Shown here: in pieces, positions 24,701 to 33,706 of the stretch
How positions within the stretch are numbered: the first letter of the stretch is position 1
Layout of the letters: each line of letters begins with the position of its first letter
Source: Alistipes sp.
GTDB lineage: Bacteria > Bacteroidota > Bacteroidia > Bacteroidales > Rikenellaceae
Assembly (NCBI GenBank): GCA_017560425.1
Contig: JAFZEX010000015.1
Coordinates: forward strand, 1-64,000
Reading direction: 5' to 3'
DNA: 64,000 nucleotides
Position numbers and translations under genes: made by a program
The notes under the pieces: model-generated
What the model was told of the DNA's origin: nothing
The model's input: only the letters and a program-made list of their open reading frames with translations
The model's database searches: none

Positions 24701-26239
24701 CTATTTCGAAGGTATCGAGCTTGCTTTGACCTTGAAGAAGTTCATCGACGAGTTGGCATCGAGCAGGCGGTAGTCGTAGATGTTACCCCAGCCGGCTGGG
24801 CGATCCTTAATCTCGCAATCCTCTTCGGTGTCGTTCACAACATAGCTACTAATCATGTTGTGCCATGTCTTGATGCGGTTAATCGACGCCGAGTAGTAGA
24901 ATAGGTTGTTTGCAGGGTTGCACAACTCGTTGAGCGCCTCGACATATATAGCACGATAGTCGTCAAACTTAAGTATCTTGCCGATAAGAGGGTTCTTGTT
25001 TGTGTCGCCCCAGTTTAGTGGATCGTGTCTTCCCGAGTCGCTTTGCACACCGCAGTTGAGCGACGTGCCGAGGGTGTTGTCGTAGTCGAACGGAATGAAG
25101 AAGAATTTGTAGTTGTCCTTATCCGACGAGTTGAAATATATGTAGTAGTTGTTCGAGTTGTTCCAATAGTCGTCCCACATGCCCACAACAACATTTGCGG
25201 CATAGGTGCGTAGGAGCAATCTCACGTCGCACACCGAGGCAATCCAGTCGTGGAACTCCTGACCTGTGAGGCGTGTTAGGTTTTTCGAGAACTCAAGGAG
25301 CTGAGCCTTTGCTGCGTCGAAGTTCTCGGTGTTTGTCTTTAGCTCGTATTGGTAGTTTGCCCCCGAGCCGTCGTCGGCATGTATCGAGGCGTTGCGTATG
25401 TCGTTGTAGTTGAGCGTAGCGCCAAACCTACACTTCCACAAGTTGTGTTCGTGGTCGCCAAATAGCTCCTTGCGCTTCTTCACATACTTGTCATCTACCG
25501 CCTCGATCATCTCGTATACGCCATAGTATGCGGGGTTGCTGTCGCCCTCGACATGAATCCATAGGCGGCAGTATGAGCTATATACCGATGTCCATATGCC
25601 GAAGCGGCGGAATAGGTCGTAGCAGTATAGCTCACGGCAGTATGCTCTATCGTCCTTATGCCACTTTAGGTGGAGCTTACGCACGTTGTGTAGCTCGTGG
25701 TCGTCGTCCTTCTGATACTTATGTAGGTTGAGCATAAAGTGGCAGTGGTGCCAGTCGGCGTTGTTGCGCCTGTGCATCTCGCCACCATTACCCTCGGGGC
25801 GGCGGCGTGAGGTGTTGCCACGCAGGCGCAAGCCCACGTCTGCGAAGTTGTGGGTCTCACCCTTCGACTTAAACTCGGCGTCGCAGTGAATATAGTGGCT
25901 GGTGTTGCTATCACGGTCATACTCCTGCAGCAGCTCGTTCCACTGCGCCTCGCTTACAGTTATGCGTATCTGTGGCAATACGTTCATGTCGAACACCCAG
26001 TCGAGCTCGCCCTGAGCCCACGAGGTGTCGGGGTAGTCGCCATATGTTGGGGTGTCGCCACCAGGATTTTCATCCTCCTTGCCATCATCGTTGCCGTCGT
26101 CCTTGCCATCATCGTTGCCGTTGCCACCGCCTGTGCCCTGGCTTGGTGGAAATGGAAGGTCGATCTCGAAGCCCTCGCATGCCGAGAAGCCGAGGAGTGT
26201 GACGAGTGCTACTGCTACTATGTATAAAAATTTTCTCAT
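24701..26239 (-). CDS. CotH-family protein kinase-like lipoprotein
   Basis: The 512-residue protein has a lipoprotein signal with lipobox GFSAC (Cys ~21), an Asp/Gly/Asn-rich low-complexity linker (~35-62) and a CotH domain (~85-480). Visible CotH features include GLRLRGNTSRRR (~138-149), YDLFRRFG and the late FIPFDYDNTLGTSLN (~388-402). CotH proteins are atypical kinases that phosphorylate secreted proteins; here it would face the periplasm or cell surface. The linker is encoded by a short tandem DNA repeat at ~26075-26130. It follows mscS by 19 bp. Confidence 0.85.
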   Translation of the reverse strand: MRKFLYIVAVALVTLLGFSACEGFEIDLPFPPSQGTGGGNGNDDGKDDGNDDGKEDENPGGDTPTYGDYPDTSWAQGELDWVFDMNVLPQIRITVSEAQWNELLQEYDRDSNTSHYIHCDAEFKSKGETHNFADVGLRLRGNTSRRRPEGNGGEMHRRNNADWHHCHFMLNLHKYQKDDDHELHNVRKLHLKWHKDDRAYCRELYCYDLFRRFGIWTSVYSSYCRLWIHVEGDSNPAYYGVYEMIEAVDDKYVKKRKELFGDHEHNLWKCRFGATLNYNDIRNASIHADDGSGANYQYELKTNTENFDAAKAQLLEFSKNLTRLTGQEFHDWIASVCDVRLLLRTYAANVVVGMWDDYWNNSNNYYIYFNSSDKDNYKFFFIPFDYDNTLGTSLNCGVQSDSGRHDPLNWGDTNKNPLIGKILKFDDYRAIYVEALNELCNPANNLFYYSASINRIKTWHNMISSYVVNDTEEDCEIKDRPAGWGNIYDYRLLDANSSMNFFKVKASSIPSK

Positions 26240-26258
26240 CTATCTATGTTTACGTTGT

Positions 26259-27488
26259 TTATGCTCTGCGAATGTCTATGCCCGAAGGTGCCTGGTATAT
26301 GCGCAACTTAAATATTGGCGCAAGGGCTACGATATACGATATTATCTCCGACTGAAGATTCTCGTATGGCACCCAGTTTACGTCTGCTGAGAAGCAGTAA
26401 ATCTCGATGGGCAATCCCCACTCCGATGGCTGCAGCTGGCGCACCATCGATATCATCTGAGAGTTTGTGCGTGGGTGGTGTGTTATGTAGTTTGTTATGC
26501 TACGCATAAATAGGTCGAGGTTGGTGAGTGTTGCTCCCTCCGCCGACTTTAGCTCCACGCCCTCCAATGCACGCTTGCCAAGCTCGTTTTGTGTCATTGT
26601 GTCGATAAACTCGGCTGTGGCAAACTCCACGCTCGTAACATCGATGTTCACCGAGCGCTTGATGCGTCTACCTCCCGTGTCGAACATCGCCTGCCAGTTG
26701 TCAAACGGCTCGTTGATAAGCAGATAGGGTGGTATTGTTTGTAGCGTGTTGTCCCAGCCACGAATCTTCACTGTTGTGAGCGCCACCTCCTCAACCATGC
26801 CGTTCACGCCATGGTTAGGCATCGATATCCAGTCGCCCACCTTGAGCATCTTGTTGAGCGATAGCTGAATGCCCGCCACGAAGCCGAGGATAGAGTTCTG
26901 AAATATCAGCATGAGCACGGCTGCCGAGGCACCAAGTCCGGTGAGCAGCATCACGGGCGACTTGTCGATGATTATCGCCACAACAAGGATTATGGCAATC
27001 ATCATTATTATCACCTGTCCTGTCTGCATAAGGCCCTTTATCGGTCTGCCATGTAGGGCTGGTCGGGTGTCGGCAATGGCAAATGCCATGCGTATTATGG
27101 CGTTGAAGAAGCGCACGAATGCCACGACGATGTATACCTCAACTATGCGATTTATGATTGTTGCAATGAGGCTTGGCTGCTCCTCGGCGGGGAGTGCCAA
27201 CGGAAGTAGGGCATAGATGGTTATTGGCACCACTATGCTACACATGCGCACAAGCACGTTGTGGTCGAATAGCATGTCGTCCCACTTGGCGCTTGTTCGT
27301 GTTACTATCTTGCGCACAATGCGTAGCACCACCTGGCGTAGCACAAAGTCGATGGCGAGCGCAAAGAGAATGATGAGCAGGAGTACCACCCACTCGTCGA
27401 TGATGTTGGCAAGATGCTCCGAGCACCCCCACTTTGTTAGCGTTGCGTGTATCCACTCAATCATGCTATATTCTTCGTGCTGCAACAT
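26259..27488 (-). CDS. MscS-family mechanosensitive ion channel
   Basis: The 409-residue protein has several N-terminal membrane helices (~22-195), the pore-helix/beta-domain region LGASAAVLMLIFQNSILGFV (~189-208) and the cytosolic beta domain with KVGDWISMP (~219-227). This is the MscS fold that opens on membrane tension. The C-terminal domain is longer than in E. coli MscS and resembles YbdG/MscM-type members. A later in-frame ATG at 27464 (MIEWIH) is an alternative start. It is upstream of cotH in the same operon. Confidence 0.9.
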   Translation of the reverse strand: MLQHEEYSMIEWIHATLTKWGCSEHLANIIDEWVVLLLIILFALAIDFVLRQVVLRIVRKIVTRTSAKWDDMLFDHNVLVRMCSIVVPITIYALLPLALPAEEQPSLIATIINRIVEVYIVVAFVRFFNAIIRMAFAIADTRPALHGRPIKGLMQTGQVIIMMIAIILVVAIIIDKSPVMLLTGLGASAAVLMLIFQNSILGFVAGIQLSLNKMLKVGDWISMPNHGVNGMVEEVALTTVKIRGWDNTLQTIPPYLLINEPFDNWQAMFDTGGRRIKRSVNIDVTSVEFATAEFIDTMTQNELGKRALEGVELKSAEGATLTNLDLFMRSITNYITHHPRTNSQMISMVRQLQPSEWGLPIEIYCFSADVNWVPYENLQSEIISYIVALAPIFKLRIYQAPSGIDIRRA

Positions 27489-27574
27489 AATTCGTAGTGC
27501 TTAAAATTTGTTAAACAATGATTTAAAGGCGAAAGGTAGCAAAAATTGTGGAATTATCCACACCGCCAAACAAA

Positions 27575-27608
27575 AATTCTCGCCACCCGAAGCCGAGTAG
27601 CGAGAATT
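27575..27608. terminator. Terminator after WG-repeat gene 1 (duplicated sequence)
   Basis: Arms AATTCTCGC and GCGAGAATT. The flanks CAAACAAAAATTCTCGCCAC and GTTTAGATG recur at the terminator of the second WG gene (55709-55742). Confidence 0.75.
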
Positions 27609-27625
27609 AGATATGTTTAGATGCT

Positions 27626-28432
27626 TTAATATCTGATTTTATCCACTGATCCATCACGGTAAATAATATCATAGTCACAAGAAGGACTTGTACTCATTAT
27701 ACTTGCCGACCAACGTTCGTGCGTAGAATCATTTGAAATTCTGATTACTCCGTACTTTGCCGCAATAATAAGTTGACCAGATTTGTTAATCACACCCCAC
27801 TTATTGTTGATCTGAACTCGTGCGTAGTTGTGGTACTCATTCTCACCGAAAGGACGAGCCTCCTGGTATTGTGCTGAGATTACGAAATTACCAGAGGTGT
27901 TGATATATCCCCACTTGTTGTTAACCTTAACGGCAGCCATACCCTCGGCAAAGTCGGTAGCCTCCTCAAACTGAGCAGCGATAACAATCTCGCCCTTAGC
28001 ATTAACATAGCCATAGAGCAAGCCCTCCTTGACCAAGGCCAAGCCATCGTTGATGTCGCCCTTTATCTCATACTTAGGCTTTGCCGCCTCAGTAGATGCA
28101 GGTGCAGATTCAGCCGCAGCCTCAGCCACCTTTGTTGCTGCCGCAGATAGCAATTCATCAATCTTTGCTGTTAGTGCCGCCACCTGCTCAGAATTAGTTT
28201 TATAGGCATTCTCTAAAGTCTCGTATGCTGCAACCATAGTCTGAAGTTGCTCATCAAGCACCTTGTTGCTCTCAGCCACAGCCGCCATCTCGCTTAGTTT
28301 GTTCTGAAGCTCAACATTTTGAGCCTTAAGTGTGTTGAGTTCCTCGCCAAGTGCCACAACCTCCTTCTTTTGGGCTGATGCTGCGCCTATGCCCACCATG
28401 AGCATAAGAGCGATGATAAGTAGTCGTTTCAT
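27626..28432 (-). CDS. WG-repeat protein with signal peptide and coiled coil (copy 1)
   Basis: The 268-residue protein has a signal peptide (~1-20), a coiled coil (~24-95) and three WG-type repeats (~125-230): GYVNAKGEIVIAAQFEEA, WGYINTSGNFVISAQYQEA and WGVINKSGQLIIAAKYG. WG repeats form beta-rich surfaces, often in envelope proteins, with no assigned reaction. The layout is shared with the protein at 55789-56628. It follows ykuD by 21 bp. Confidence 0.87.
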   Translation of the reverse strand: MKRLLIIALMLMVGIGAASAQKKEVVALGEELNTLKAQNVELQNKLSEMAAVAESNKVLDEQLQTMVAAYETLENAYKTNSEQVAALTAKIDELLSAAATKVAEAAAESAPASTEAAKPKYEIKGDINDGLALVKEGLLYGYVNAKGEIVIAAQFEEATDFAEGMAAVKVNNKWGYINTSGNFVISAQYQEARPFGENEYHNYARVQINNKWGVINKSGQLIIAAKYGVIRISNDSTHERWSASIMSTSPSCDYDIIYRDGSVDKIRY

Positions 28433-28453
28433 AGGTTATTAGATTATTACAAA

Positions 28454-29155
28454 TTATTTCTCCTGCTCGTTAATCTCGATATCCTTCTGCGAAGGCTCAA
28501 TGATGACCTTCATGCCAATCTTCACAAGCTGCTTAAGCTTGTCGAGGTCAGCATTGTGAAGACGTATACAACCCTCAGTAGCACGTGTGCCGATTGACTC
28601 AGGCAGGTGTGTGCCGTGGATACCGATACCAGAGTGTGGAGGGGTATTGAGGCGGATAAACCAGTTGCCATAGCAACCAGCGATAATGCCCTTACCATCC
28701 TTAAAGTCGTGAGTCCAAAACGAAGCATCCTGAATCAGGCTAACTGAGAACTCACCCTCGGGGGTTCTCATATCGCCAGGCCTTTGCTTGTTGCCATAGT
28801 TCTTGCCAACAGCCACAGGGCAGTGCATAACAACATTGCCATCAGCATCGTAGAGCGTAAGTGTCATCGACTCCTTCGATATAACAATGCAGTCAGACAT
28901 AGAAGCATCAGCTACAAGCTCCTTCGACACGACCTCTTCCACAACCTCATAATCAGCCTTACCTTCAAGTTCGACACATATGTCGTAGAGGTCTAATACG
29001 GCGTGTCGCAATATGTTGATCTCTATACGCTGCAGTTCTACTTGCTCCTTGAGCGAGTTAATCTCGTTGTTGAGTGCTTCGATTTTACGTCGTTGTGCCG
29101 ACACAGAGCTCACTGCAACAATGAGCATCAGGGCGATGATAAATAGTCGTTTCAT
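28454..29155 (-). CDS. L,D-transpeptidase (YkuD domain) with coiled-coil N-terminus
   Basis: The 233-residue protein has a signal peptide (~1-20), a coiled coil (~22-65) and a YkuD domain (~88-225). The catalytic motif is seen as HGTHLPESIGTRATEGCIRL (~190-209), with the nucleophile Cys in GCIRL. Such enzymes make 3-3 crosslinks in peptidoglycan or attach proteins to it. The first ~60 residues resemble those of both WG proteins. Promoter TTTG-N19-TACCTTTG lies at 29177-29207. Confidence 0.92.
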   Translation of the reverse strand: MKRLFIIALMLIVAVSSVSAQRRKIEALNNEINSLKEQVELQRIEINILRHAVLDLYDICVELEGKADYEVVEEVVSKELVADASMSDCIVISKESMTLTLYDADGNVVMHCPVAVGKNYGNKQRPGDMRTPEGEFSVSLIQDASFWTHDFKDGKGIIAGCYGNWFIRLNTPPHSGIGIHGTHLPESIGTRATEGCIRLHNADLDKLKQLVKIGMKVIIEPSQKDIEINEQEK

Positions 29156-29176
29156 GGTTATTAGTGATTAATAACA

Positions 29177-29207
29177 CAAAGGTAATAAAATAAAGATATA
29201 CCACAAA
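29177..29207 (-). promoter_or_regulatory. Promoter of ykuD-WG operon
   Basis: On the minus strand, TTTG (29204-29207) is 19 bp from TACCTTTG (29177-29184), close to the Bacteroidota consensus. Confidence 0.65.
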
Positions 29208-29296
29208 TAATATCGGAAACAGATTGTGTAGTACTGGGTATTTCCGCTTCGCTCTGGGAAGAATGGGGGAGATGGGGTTAGATAATCCCGCAGTGT

Positions 29297-29426
29297 AATT
29301 TAGCGATAGAAGGTAGTAGCTGTGGTCTTGACATGAAAAAGCTCCAGATGGGCTGTACTTGACGTACTGCTCATTTGGAGCTTTGATTGAAAGGCCGCAG
29401 ATGCTGCCTTATCTCGCTAAATTTTA
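29297..29426 (-). repeat. Stop-codon-anchored repeat element, copy E (minus strand)
   Basis: Read on the minus strand it begins right after the fabG stop as AATTTAGCGAGATAAGGCAG and ends with CTACCTTCTATCGCTAAATT; these ends are inverted repeats. Inside are a first hairpin (GCAG/CTGC), a terminator (GCTCCA.../...TGGAGC, 29341-29381) and the apical motif TGAGCAGTACGTCAAGTACA. Confidence 0.78.
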
Positions 29427-30170
29427 GCAGTTCATGGCACCACAACAGTGGATTACCTGTCCGCTAACATATGCCGAGAGGTCAGAGCCAAGGAACACTG
29501 CAACATTTGCAACATCCTCAGGGGTGCCGCCACGGCGTAGTGGAATCTGCGCTGCCCACTGATCCTTAACCTCCTGCGAGAGCTGGTTGGTCATATCTGT
29601 AACGATGAAGCCTGGGGCGATGCAGTTAGCACGGATGCCACGAGGACCCATCTCCTTAGCGATAGACTTAGCCAAGCCAATCATACCAGCCTTAGATGCC
29701 GAGTAGTTGCACTGGCCTGCGTTGCCCGAAACACCAACAACAGATGACATGTTGATGATTGAGCCTGAGCGCTGCTTAGCCATAACAGGGGTCACGGCGT
29801 GGATAAAGTTGAATGCCGACTTAAGGTTTACGTTGATAACAGCATCCCACTGAGCCTCCGACATACGCATCATAAGGCCGTCCTTGGTAATACCTGCGTT
29901 GTTCACCAACACGTCGATACGACCGAAGTCCTCGACAACCTGCTTAACAACCTCGTGTGTCTCGTCGAAGTTAGCAGCATTTGAGGCATATGCCTTAGCC
30001 TTAACGCCGAGAGCCTCAATCTCCTTAACAGTCTCCTCGACAGCCTCATTAATAGCCAAATCTGTGAATGCTACGTGAGCACCCTCCTGGGCATAGCGCA
30101 AAGCGATAGCCTTGCCAATGCCTCGTCCAGCACCTGTTACAAGTGCTACCTTTCCTTCAAGAAGTTTCAT
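29424..30170 (-). CDS. fabG: 3-oxoacyl-[ACP] reductase
   Basis: FabG reduces 3-oxoacyl-ACP with NADPH in fatty acid elongation. The 248-residue SDR has TGAGRGIGKAIA (~12-23), NNAGITKDGLMMRM (~89-102), the catalytic Ser in NMSSVVGVSG (~141-150) and YSASKAG (~155-161). It is the last gene of the fabH-fabF-fabG operon, 27 bp after fabF. The C-terminus (GAMNC) is slightly unusual. Confidence 0.95.
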   Translation of the reverse strand: MKLLEGKVALVTGAGRGIGKAIALRYAQEGAHVAFTDLAINEAVEETVKEIEALGVKAKAYASNAANFDETHEVVKQVVEDFGRIDVLVNNAGITKDGLMMRMSEAQWDAVINVNLKSAFNFIHAVTPVMAKQRSGSIINMSSVVGVSGNAGQCNYSASKAGMIGLAKSIAKEMGPRGIRANCIAPGFIVTDMTNQLSQEVKDQWAAQIPLRRGGTPEDVANVAVFLGSDLSAYVSGQVIHCCGAMNC

Positions 30171-30197
30171 ATTTCGAATTTTCTTTTTGCTTATCTA

Positions 30198-31451
30198 CTA
30201 TTTGTTGTCCCACTTGCGGAGTGCCACGCAGGCGTTGTGACCACCGAAGCCCAACGAGTTAGAGATGGCTACGGTGAGGTCGGCCTTGCGAGCCTTGAGT
30301 GGTGTGTAGTCGAGGTCGCACTCTGGGTCAGGGTTTGTAAGGCCGATGGTTGGCGTTACAACACCGTGGTAGAGCGACAAGGCTGAGGCGATAAGCTCAA
30401 CAGCGCCTGTTGCACCAAGCATGTGACCTGTGATCGACTTGGTAGAGGTGATCATAGCCTTGCGTGCTGCCTCCTCGCCCATAGCGAGCTTGATAGCCTT
30501 AGTCTCGGCAGCATCGTTGAGTGGAGTGCCTGTGCCGTGTGCGTTGATGTAAAGCAAATCCTTCTCTGCGTCGAACTGTGCCTCGTCCAATGCCTGCTTG
30601 ATAGCACGTGACGCAGGAACACCGTCTGGACGTGGAGCGGTGAAGTGGTGAGCATCGCAGCTATTGCCATAGCCCACAACCTCAGCATAGATCTTAGCAC
30701 CACGCTTCTGGGCGCTCTCCAATGACTCGAAAATCATCATACCGGCACCCTCGGCGATAACGAAGCCGTGGCGGTCAGCCGAGAATGGCAACGACGCCTG
30801 GAGAGGATCCTCCGAGCGTGACAACGCCTTGCTGTTAGCAAAGCCGCCGATAGCCAATGGGTGTACCGAAGCCTCCGAGCCACCGCAGATGATAGCGTCG
30901 GCATAGCCATGCTTGATGGCACGGTAAGCCTCGCCCGCAGCGTGAGTACCTGTGGCACAAGCAGTAACAACAGGAAGACATACACCCTGAGCATTGTGCG
31001 AGATAGCAACATTACCCGAAGCGATGTTCGAAATCATCATAGGCACGAAGAATGGCGAGATGCGGCCTACGCCCTCGTCAAACAACACCTTAGCCTGGCT
31101 CACGAAGGTGTCCATGCCACCGATACCCGAGCCGATATATACACCAAGACGCTCAGGAGCAATATTCTCGCCGCTAACCAAGCCGCTATCCTTCATTGCG
31201 TCTGAGGCAGCAGCCATAGCATATACACAGAACTTGTCGCTACGACGTGCCAAGCCAGCATTTAGCTCATACTCCGACTGGTCGAAATTCTTGATCTGAC
31301 CAGCAACCTTAACAGGAAGGTTGTACTCATCTAAGCCCTGGATAAAGTCGATACCACACTTTCCATCTACGAGGTTCTTCCACGTATCCTCAGCATGGTT
31401 TCCTACTGGGGTGATTGCACCAATACCAGTAATAACTACTCTCTGTTCCAT
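30198..31451 (-). CDS. fabF: Beta-ketoacyl-[ACP] synthase II
   Basis: FabF condenses malonyl-ACP with acyl-ACP in chain elongation. The 417-residue product has the Cys-His-His set: VTACATGTHAAGEAYRAIK (~163-181), INAHGTGTPLNDAAE (~304-318) and KSITGHMLGATGAVE (~339-353). Length and motifs are typical. It sits between fabH and fabG with about 27-bp gaps; no acpP lies beside it. Confidence 0.95.
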   Translation of the reverse strand: MEQRVVITGIGAITPVGNHAEDTWKNLVDGKCGIDFIQGLDEYNLPVKVAGQIKNFDQSEYELNAGLARRSDKFCVYAMAAASDAMKDSGLVSGENIAPERLGVYIGSGIGGMDTFVSQAKVLFDEGVGRISPFFVPMMISNIASGNVAISHNAQGVCLPVVTACATGTHAAGEAYRAIKHGYADAIICGGSEASVHPLAIGGFANSKALSRSEDPLQASLPFSADRHGFVIAEGAGMMIFESLESAQKRGAKIYAEVVGYGNSCDAHHFTAPRPDGVPASRAIKQALDEAQFDAEKDLLYINAHGTGTPLNDAAETKAIKLAMGEEAARKAMITSTKSITGHMLGATGAVELIASALSLYHGVVTPTIGLTNPDPECDLDYTPLKARKADLTVAISNSLGFGGHNACVALRKWDNK

Positions 31452-31478
31452 TTATGTCGTAAATTTTTAATACCCAAC

Positions 31479-32432
31479 TTATTTTGCCCACTCGATGACA
31501 CATGCTCCCGTTGTGAAGCCCGCACCAAAGGCACTAAATACCAACTTATCGCCCTTCACGAGCTTGCCACCACGGTTAAGCTCGTCGAGAAGTGCAGGAA
31601 GTGCTGCCGACGAGATGTTGCCGTAGCGCTCCACGTTGTGTGGCACACGCTCCTCATCAACACCAAGGAAGTTGCGTATCGAGTCGATGATACGCTTGTT
31701 TGCCTGGTGCAACACGAAGTACTTAATCTCCTCAGCCTTAAGACCTGCCTCGGCAAGCACCTTGCGGATGTCGCGGCACGAGTTAGTCACGGCGTGCTTA
31801 AACACCTCACGGCCCTTCATCACCAATGGCTCGAAGTTCTCCTCCTTGTCGATATAGGGCGTTGGCTCGAGCTTGCGCTGGTAGTAGAGCACGTCGGTGA
31901 GCGACGATGTGGTGAGGCGCATCGACTTAAGCTCGTCGCCATCAGTAACCACCGCAGCACCTACGCCATCGCCAAAGAGCACACATGTGCTCCGGTTCTG
32001 CCAGCTAACCATGCGTGAAGGCTCCTCAGCACATACAATAAGAATGTTGCGAGCCTTCTTGCACTTGAGCTTGTCATCAGCCATGTCGAGGGCAAAGATA
32101 AAGCCAGCACATGCTGCATTGATATCAAGGGTAGGACATGTTGCACCCAACTTGCCCTGGATAATACAACTGAGGGCTGGGGTAACATACTCGTTCACCA
32201 CGTTCGAGCAGATGATATAGTCGATGTCTGCCACTGTGAGGTTGGCATCCTCGAGCGCCTTGTTGGCAGCTATCACAGCCATATCCTCCAACTTCTCCGA
32301 CGAAATCACAAGGCGCTCCTTGATACCTGTGCGCTCTGTAATCCACTCATCTGTTGTCTCGAGGAACTTTTCGAGCATCTCGTTTGTTACCGAACACTTA
32401 GGGTGCGCCGATCCTGTTCCAATAATTTTCAT
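31479..32432 (-). CDS. fabH: Beta-ketoacyl-[ACP] synthase III
   Basis: FabH starts fatty acid chains from acyl-CoA and malonyl-ACP. From the start chosen (MKIIGTGSAHP, 317 residues) it shows the catalytic Cys in NAACAGFIFALD (~110-121), His in VLHQANKRII and Asn in ERYGNISSAALP (~266-277). An upstream in-frame start at 32480 would add 16 residues but covers the presumed promoter (TAGTTTTG at 32453-32460), so 32432 is preferred. Confidence 0.93.
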   Translation of the reverse strand: MKIIGTGSAHPKCSVTNEMLEKFLETTDEWITERTGIKERLVISSEKLEDMAVIAANKALEDANLTVADIDYIICSNVVNEYVTPALSCIIQGKLGATCPTLDINAACAGFIFALDMADDKLKCKKARNILIVCAEEPSRMVSWQNRSTCVLFGDGVGAAVVTDGDELKSMRLTTSSLTDVLYYQRKLEPTPYIDKEENFEPLVMKGREVFKHAVTNSCRDIRKVLAEAGLKAEEIKYFVLHQANKRIIDSIRNFLGVDEERVPHNVERYGNISSAALPALLDELNRGGKLVKGDKLVFSAFGAGFTTGACVIEWAK

Positions 32433-32452
32433 TCGTTTCTGTATTAGTTTAA

Positions 32453-32460
32453 CAAAACTA
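32453..32460 (-). promoter_or_regulatory. -7 box of the fabHFG operon
   Basis: Minus strand TAGTTTTG fits TAnnTTTG, about 20 bp before the fabH ATG. Confidence 0.45.
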
Positions 32461-32626
32461 AGGCATGAACCAATTTTCAAGAACCTGCCTTGCAGCTATT
32501 CGAACAGAAGTCCTTCGCTCCTTGCACGAATAACAACGCAAAGATACGTCGTGCGATTGTATGCACACGCAATATGTGGCGAAATTAGCTATTTTGTGGT
32601 AAAATTGCAATATGTGTGGTAAAAGT

Positions 32627-32657
32627 TTTGACGTTTTTTGAAAAAATAATACATTTG
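32627..32657 (+). promoter_or_regulatory. Promoter of the LytTR regulator gene
   Basis: TTTG (32627-32630), 19 bp, TACATTTG (32650-32657); the ATG is at 32686. Confidence 0.65.
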
Positions 32658-32685
32658 TAGTCAAAACATAACAGATTTTAGGTCT

Positions 32686-33663
32686 ATGCAGAGCCGTGAA
32701 ATTCCAAAATATATGATATCGAGACGCTACATCTCGGCAATCATCGCCTTCATTGTAGCATTCTCTGCGCTGTTCATGGTGATATACAAACCCTTCTCGC
32801 TTGCCATATGGTTTAGCACAAGCGACACCCTGCGCTTCTCGCTCACTATACTCTTCTATGTGGCAGCCGTCGTGGTGCTTATCGTGAGCCGCTCGATGAT
32901 GTATGCCCTGCAAGATAGGTATATGATGAGCATCAACCGCTACGTGTTGTGGCTCATGTGCGAGAATGTCGCAATATCGCTGCTCTACACCATCATCACC
33001 CTCTCGCTCTTCCCCGAGCAGGGACTTAGTTTCGGAACGCTCGGCACACGAGCCCTCATCTGCGTGACGATGATACTTGCCATACCCAACGCAATGATTA
33101 TGTTCTATGCTGCATATCGTGCTAAGTGCGAGGAGGTTGAGGCATCGGAATATCAGCTTCAGAAGCTGCGTGAGGAGTGTCGTCGCCTCGAGCTTATGAC
33201 CAAGCACGAGAAGGAGCGCCGTGAGGAGGCAATAACGCAGGCAGCAGCCCTCGACCGCTCGCCACGCATGATCAACCTCTACGACAACAACAACACTCTA
33301 CGCCTTACCATCAGCCTCGACTCGCTCTACTATCTCGAGTCGGAGGACAACTACATAAAGGTTCACTACAAACACAACGACAAGATTGCTACCTACATGC
33401 TACGCTGCCGCACAAAGAGCGTGGAGGAGGCATTGCGTGACACCGTGATGAGGCGCTGCCACCGCTCATATATAGTGAATATCAGTAAGATACGCTTTAT
33501 ACAAGACGAGCACCGACTACACTTCATCACCCTCGACGACGACTCTATTAGTCCTATACCGCTGTCGAAGAGCTACTACGAGTCGATACTCGCATCGCTC
33601 AACACCATGAAGAGCTGGAAGGAGAAGGTAAACACCATAACTGACAGCAACACAGAGGCATAG
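32686..33663 (+). CDS. Membrane-anchored LytTR-domain transcriptional regulator
   Basis: The 325-residue protein has four predicted N-terminal membrane helices (~17-36, 46-68, 84-107, 117-138), a charged coiled coil (~140-185) and a C-terminal LytTR DNA-binding domain (~195-310) with ISLDSLYYLESEDNYIKVHY and the Arg-rich CHRSYIVNISKI. There is no receiver domain and no histidine kinase beside it. LytTR domains bind DNA as dimers; a membrane form implies direct sensing at the membrane. It is divergent from fabHFG and shares its upstream region, so a link to membrane lipid synthesis is possible but unproven. Confidence 0.88.
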   Translation: MQSREIPKYMISRRYISAIIAFIVAFSALFMVIYKPFSLAIWFSTSDTLRFSLTILFYVAAVVVLIVSRSMMYALQDRYMMSINRYVLWLMCENVAISLLYTIITLSLFPEQGLSFGTLGTRALICVTMILAIPNAMIMFYAAYRAKCEEVEASEYQLQKLREECRRLELMTKHEKERREEAITQAAALDRSPRMINLYDNNNTLRLTISLDSLYYLESEDNYIKVHYKHNDKIATYMLRCRTKSVEEALRDTVMRRCHRSYIVNISKIRFIQDEHRLHFITLDDDSISPIPLSKSYYESILASLNTMKSWKEKVNTITDSNTEA

Positions 33664-33706
33664 CCAACATCGGCATTGGGGTGGGCTATGAGTAGATTTA
33701 ACGCTA

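Noticed and set aside
31395-32018. 207-codon ORF on the plus strand
   Set aside because: Antisense to fabH, no domain, begins inside fabF.
32458-33207. 249-codon ORF on the minus strand
   Set aside because: It runs antisense to the LytTR regulator gene, has no recognisable domain and an unlikely His/Glu-rich composition.
33660-33706. TAGCC...GGGCTA hairpin after the LytTR gene as another copy of the stop-anchored element
   Set aside because: It lacks GATAAGG, the apical GTAC motif and the right tail; at best an ordinary weak terminator.
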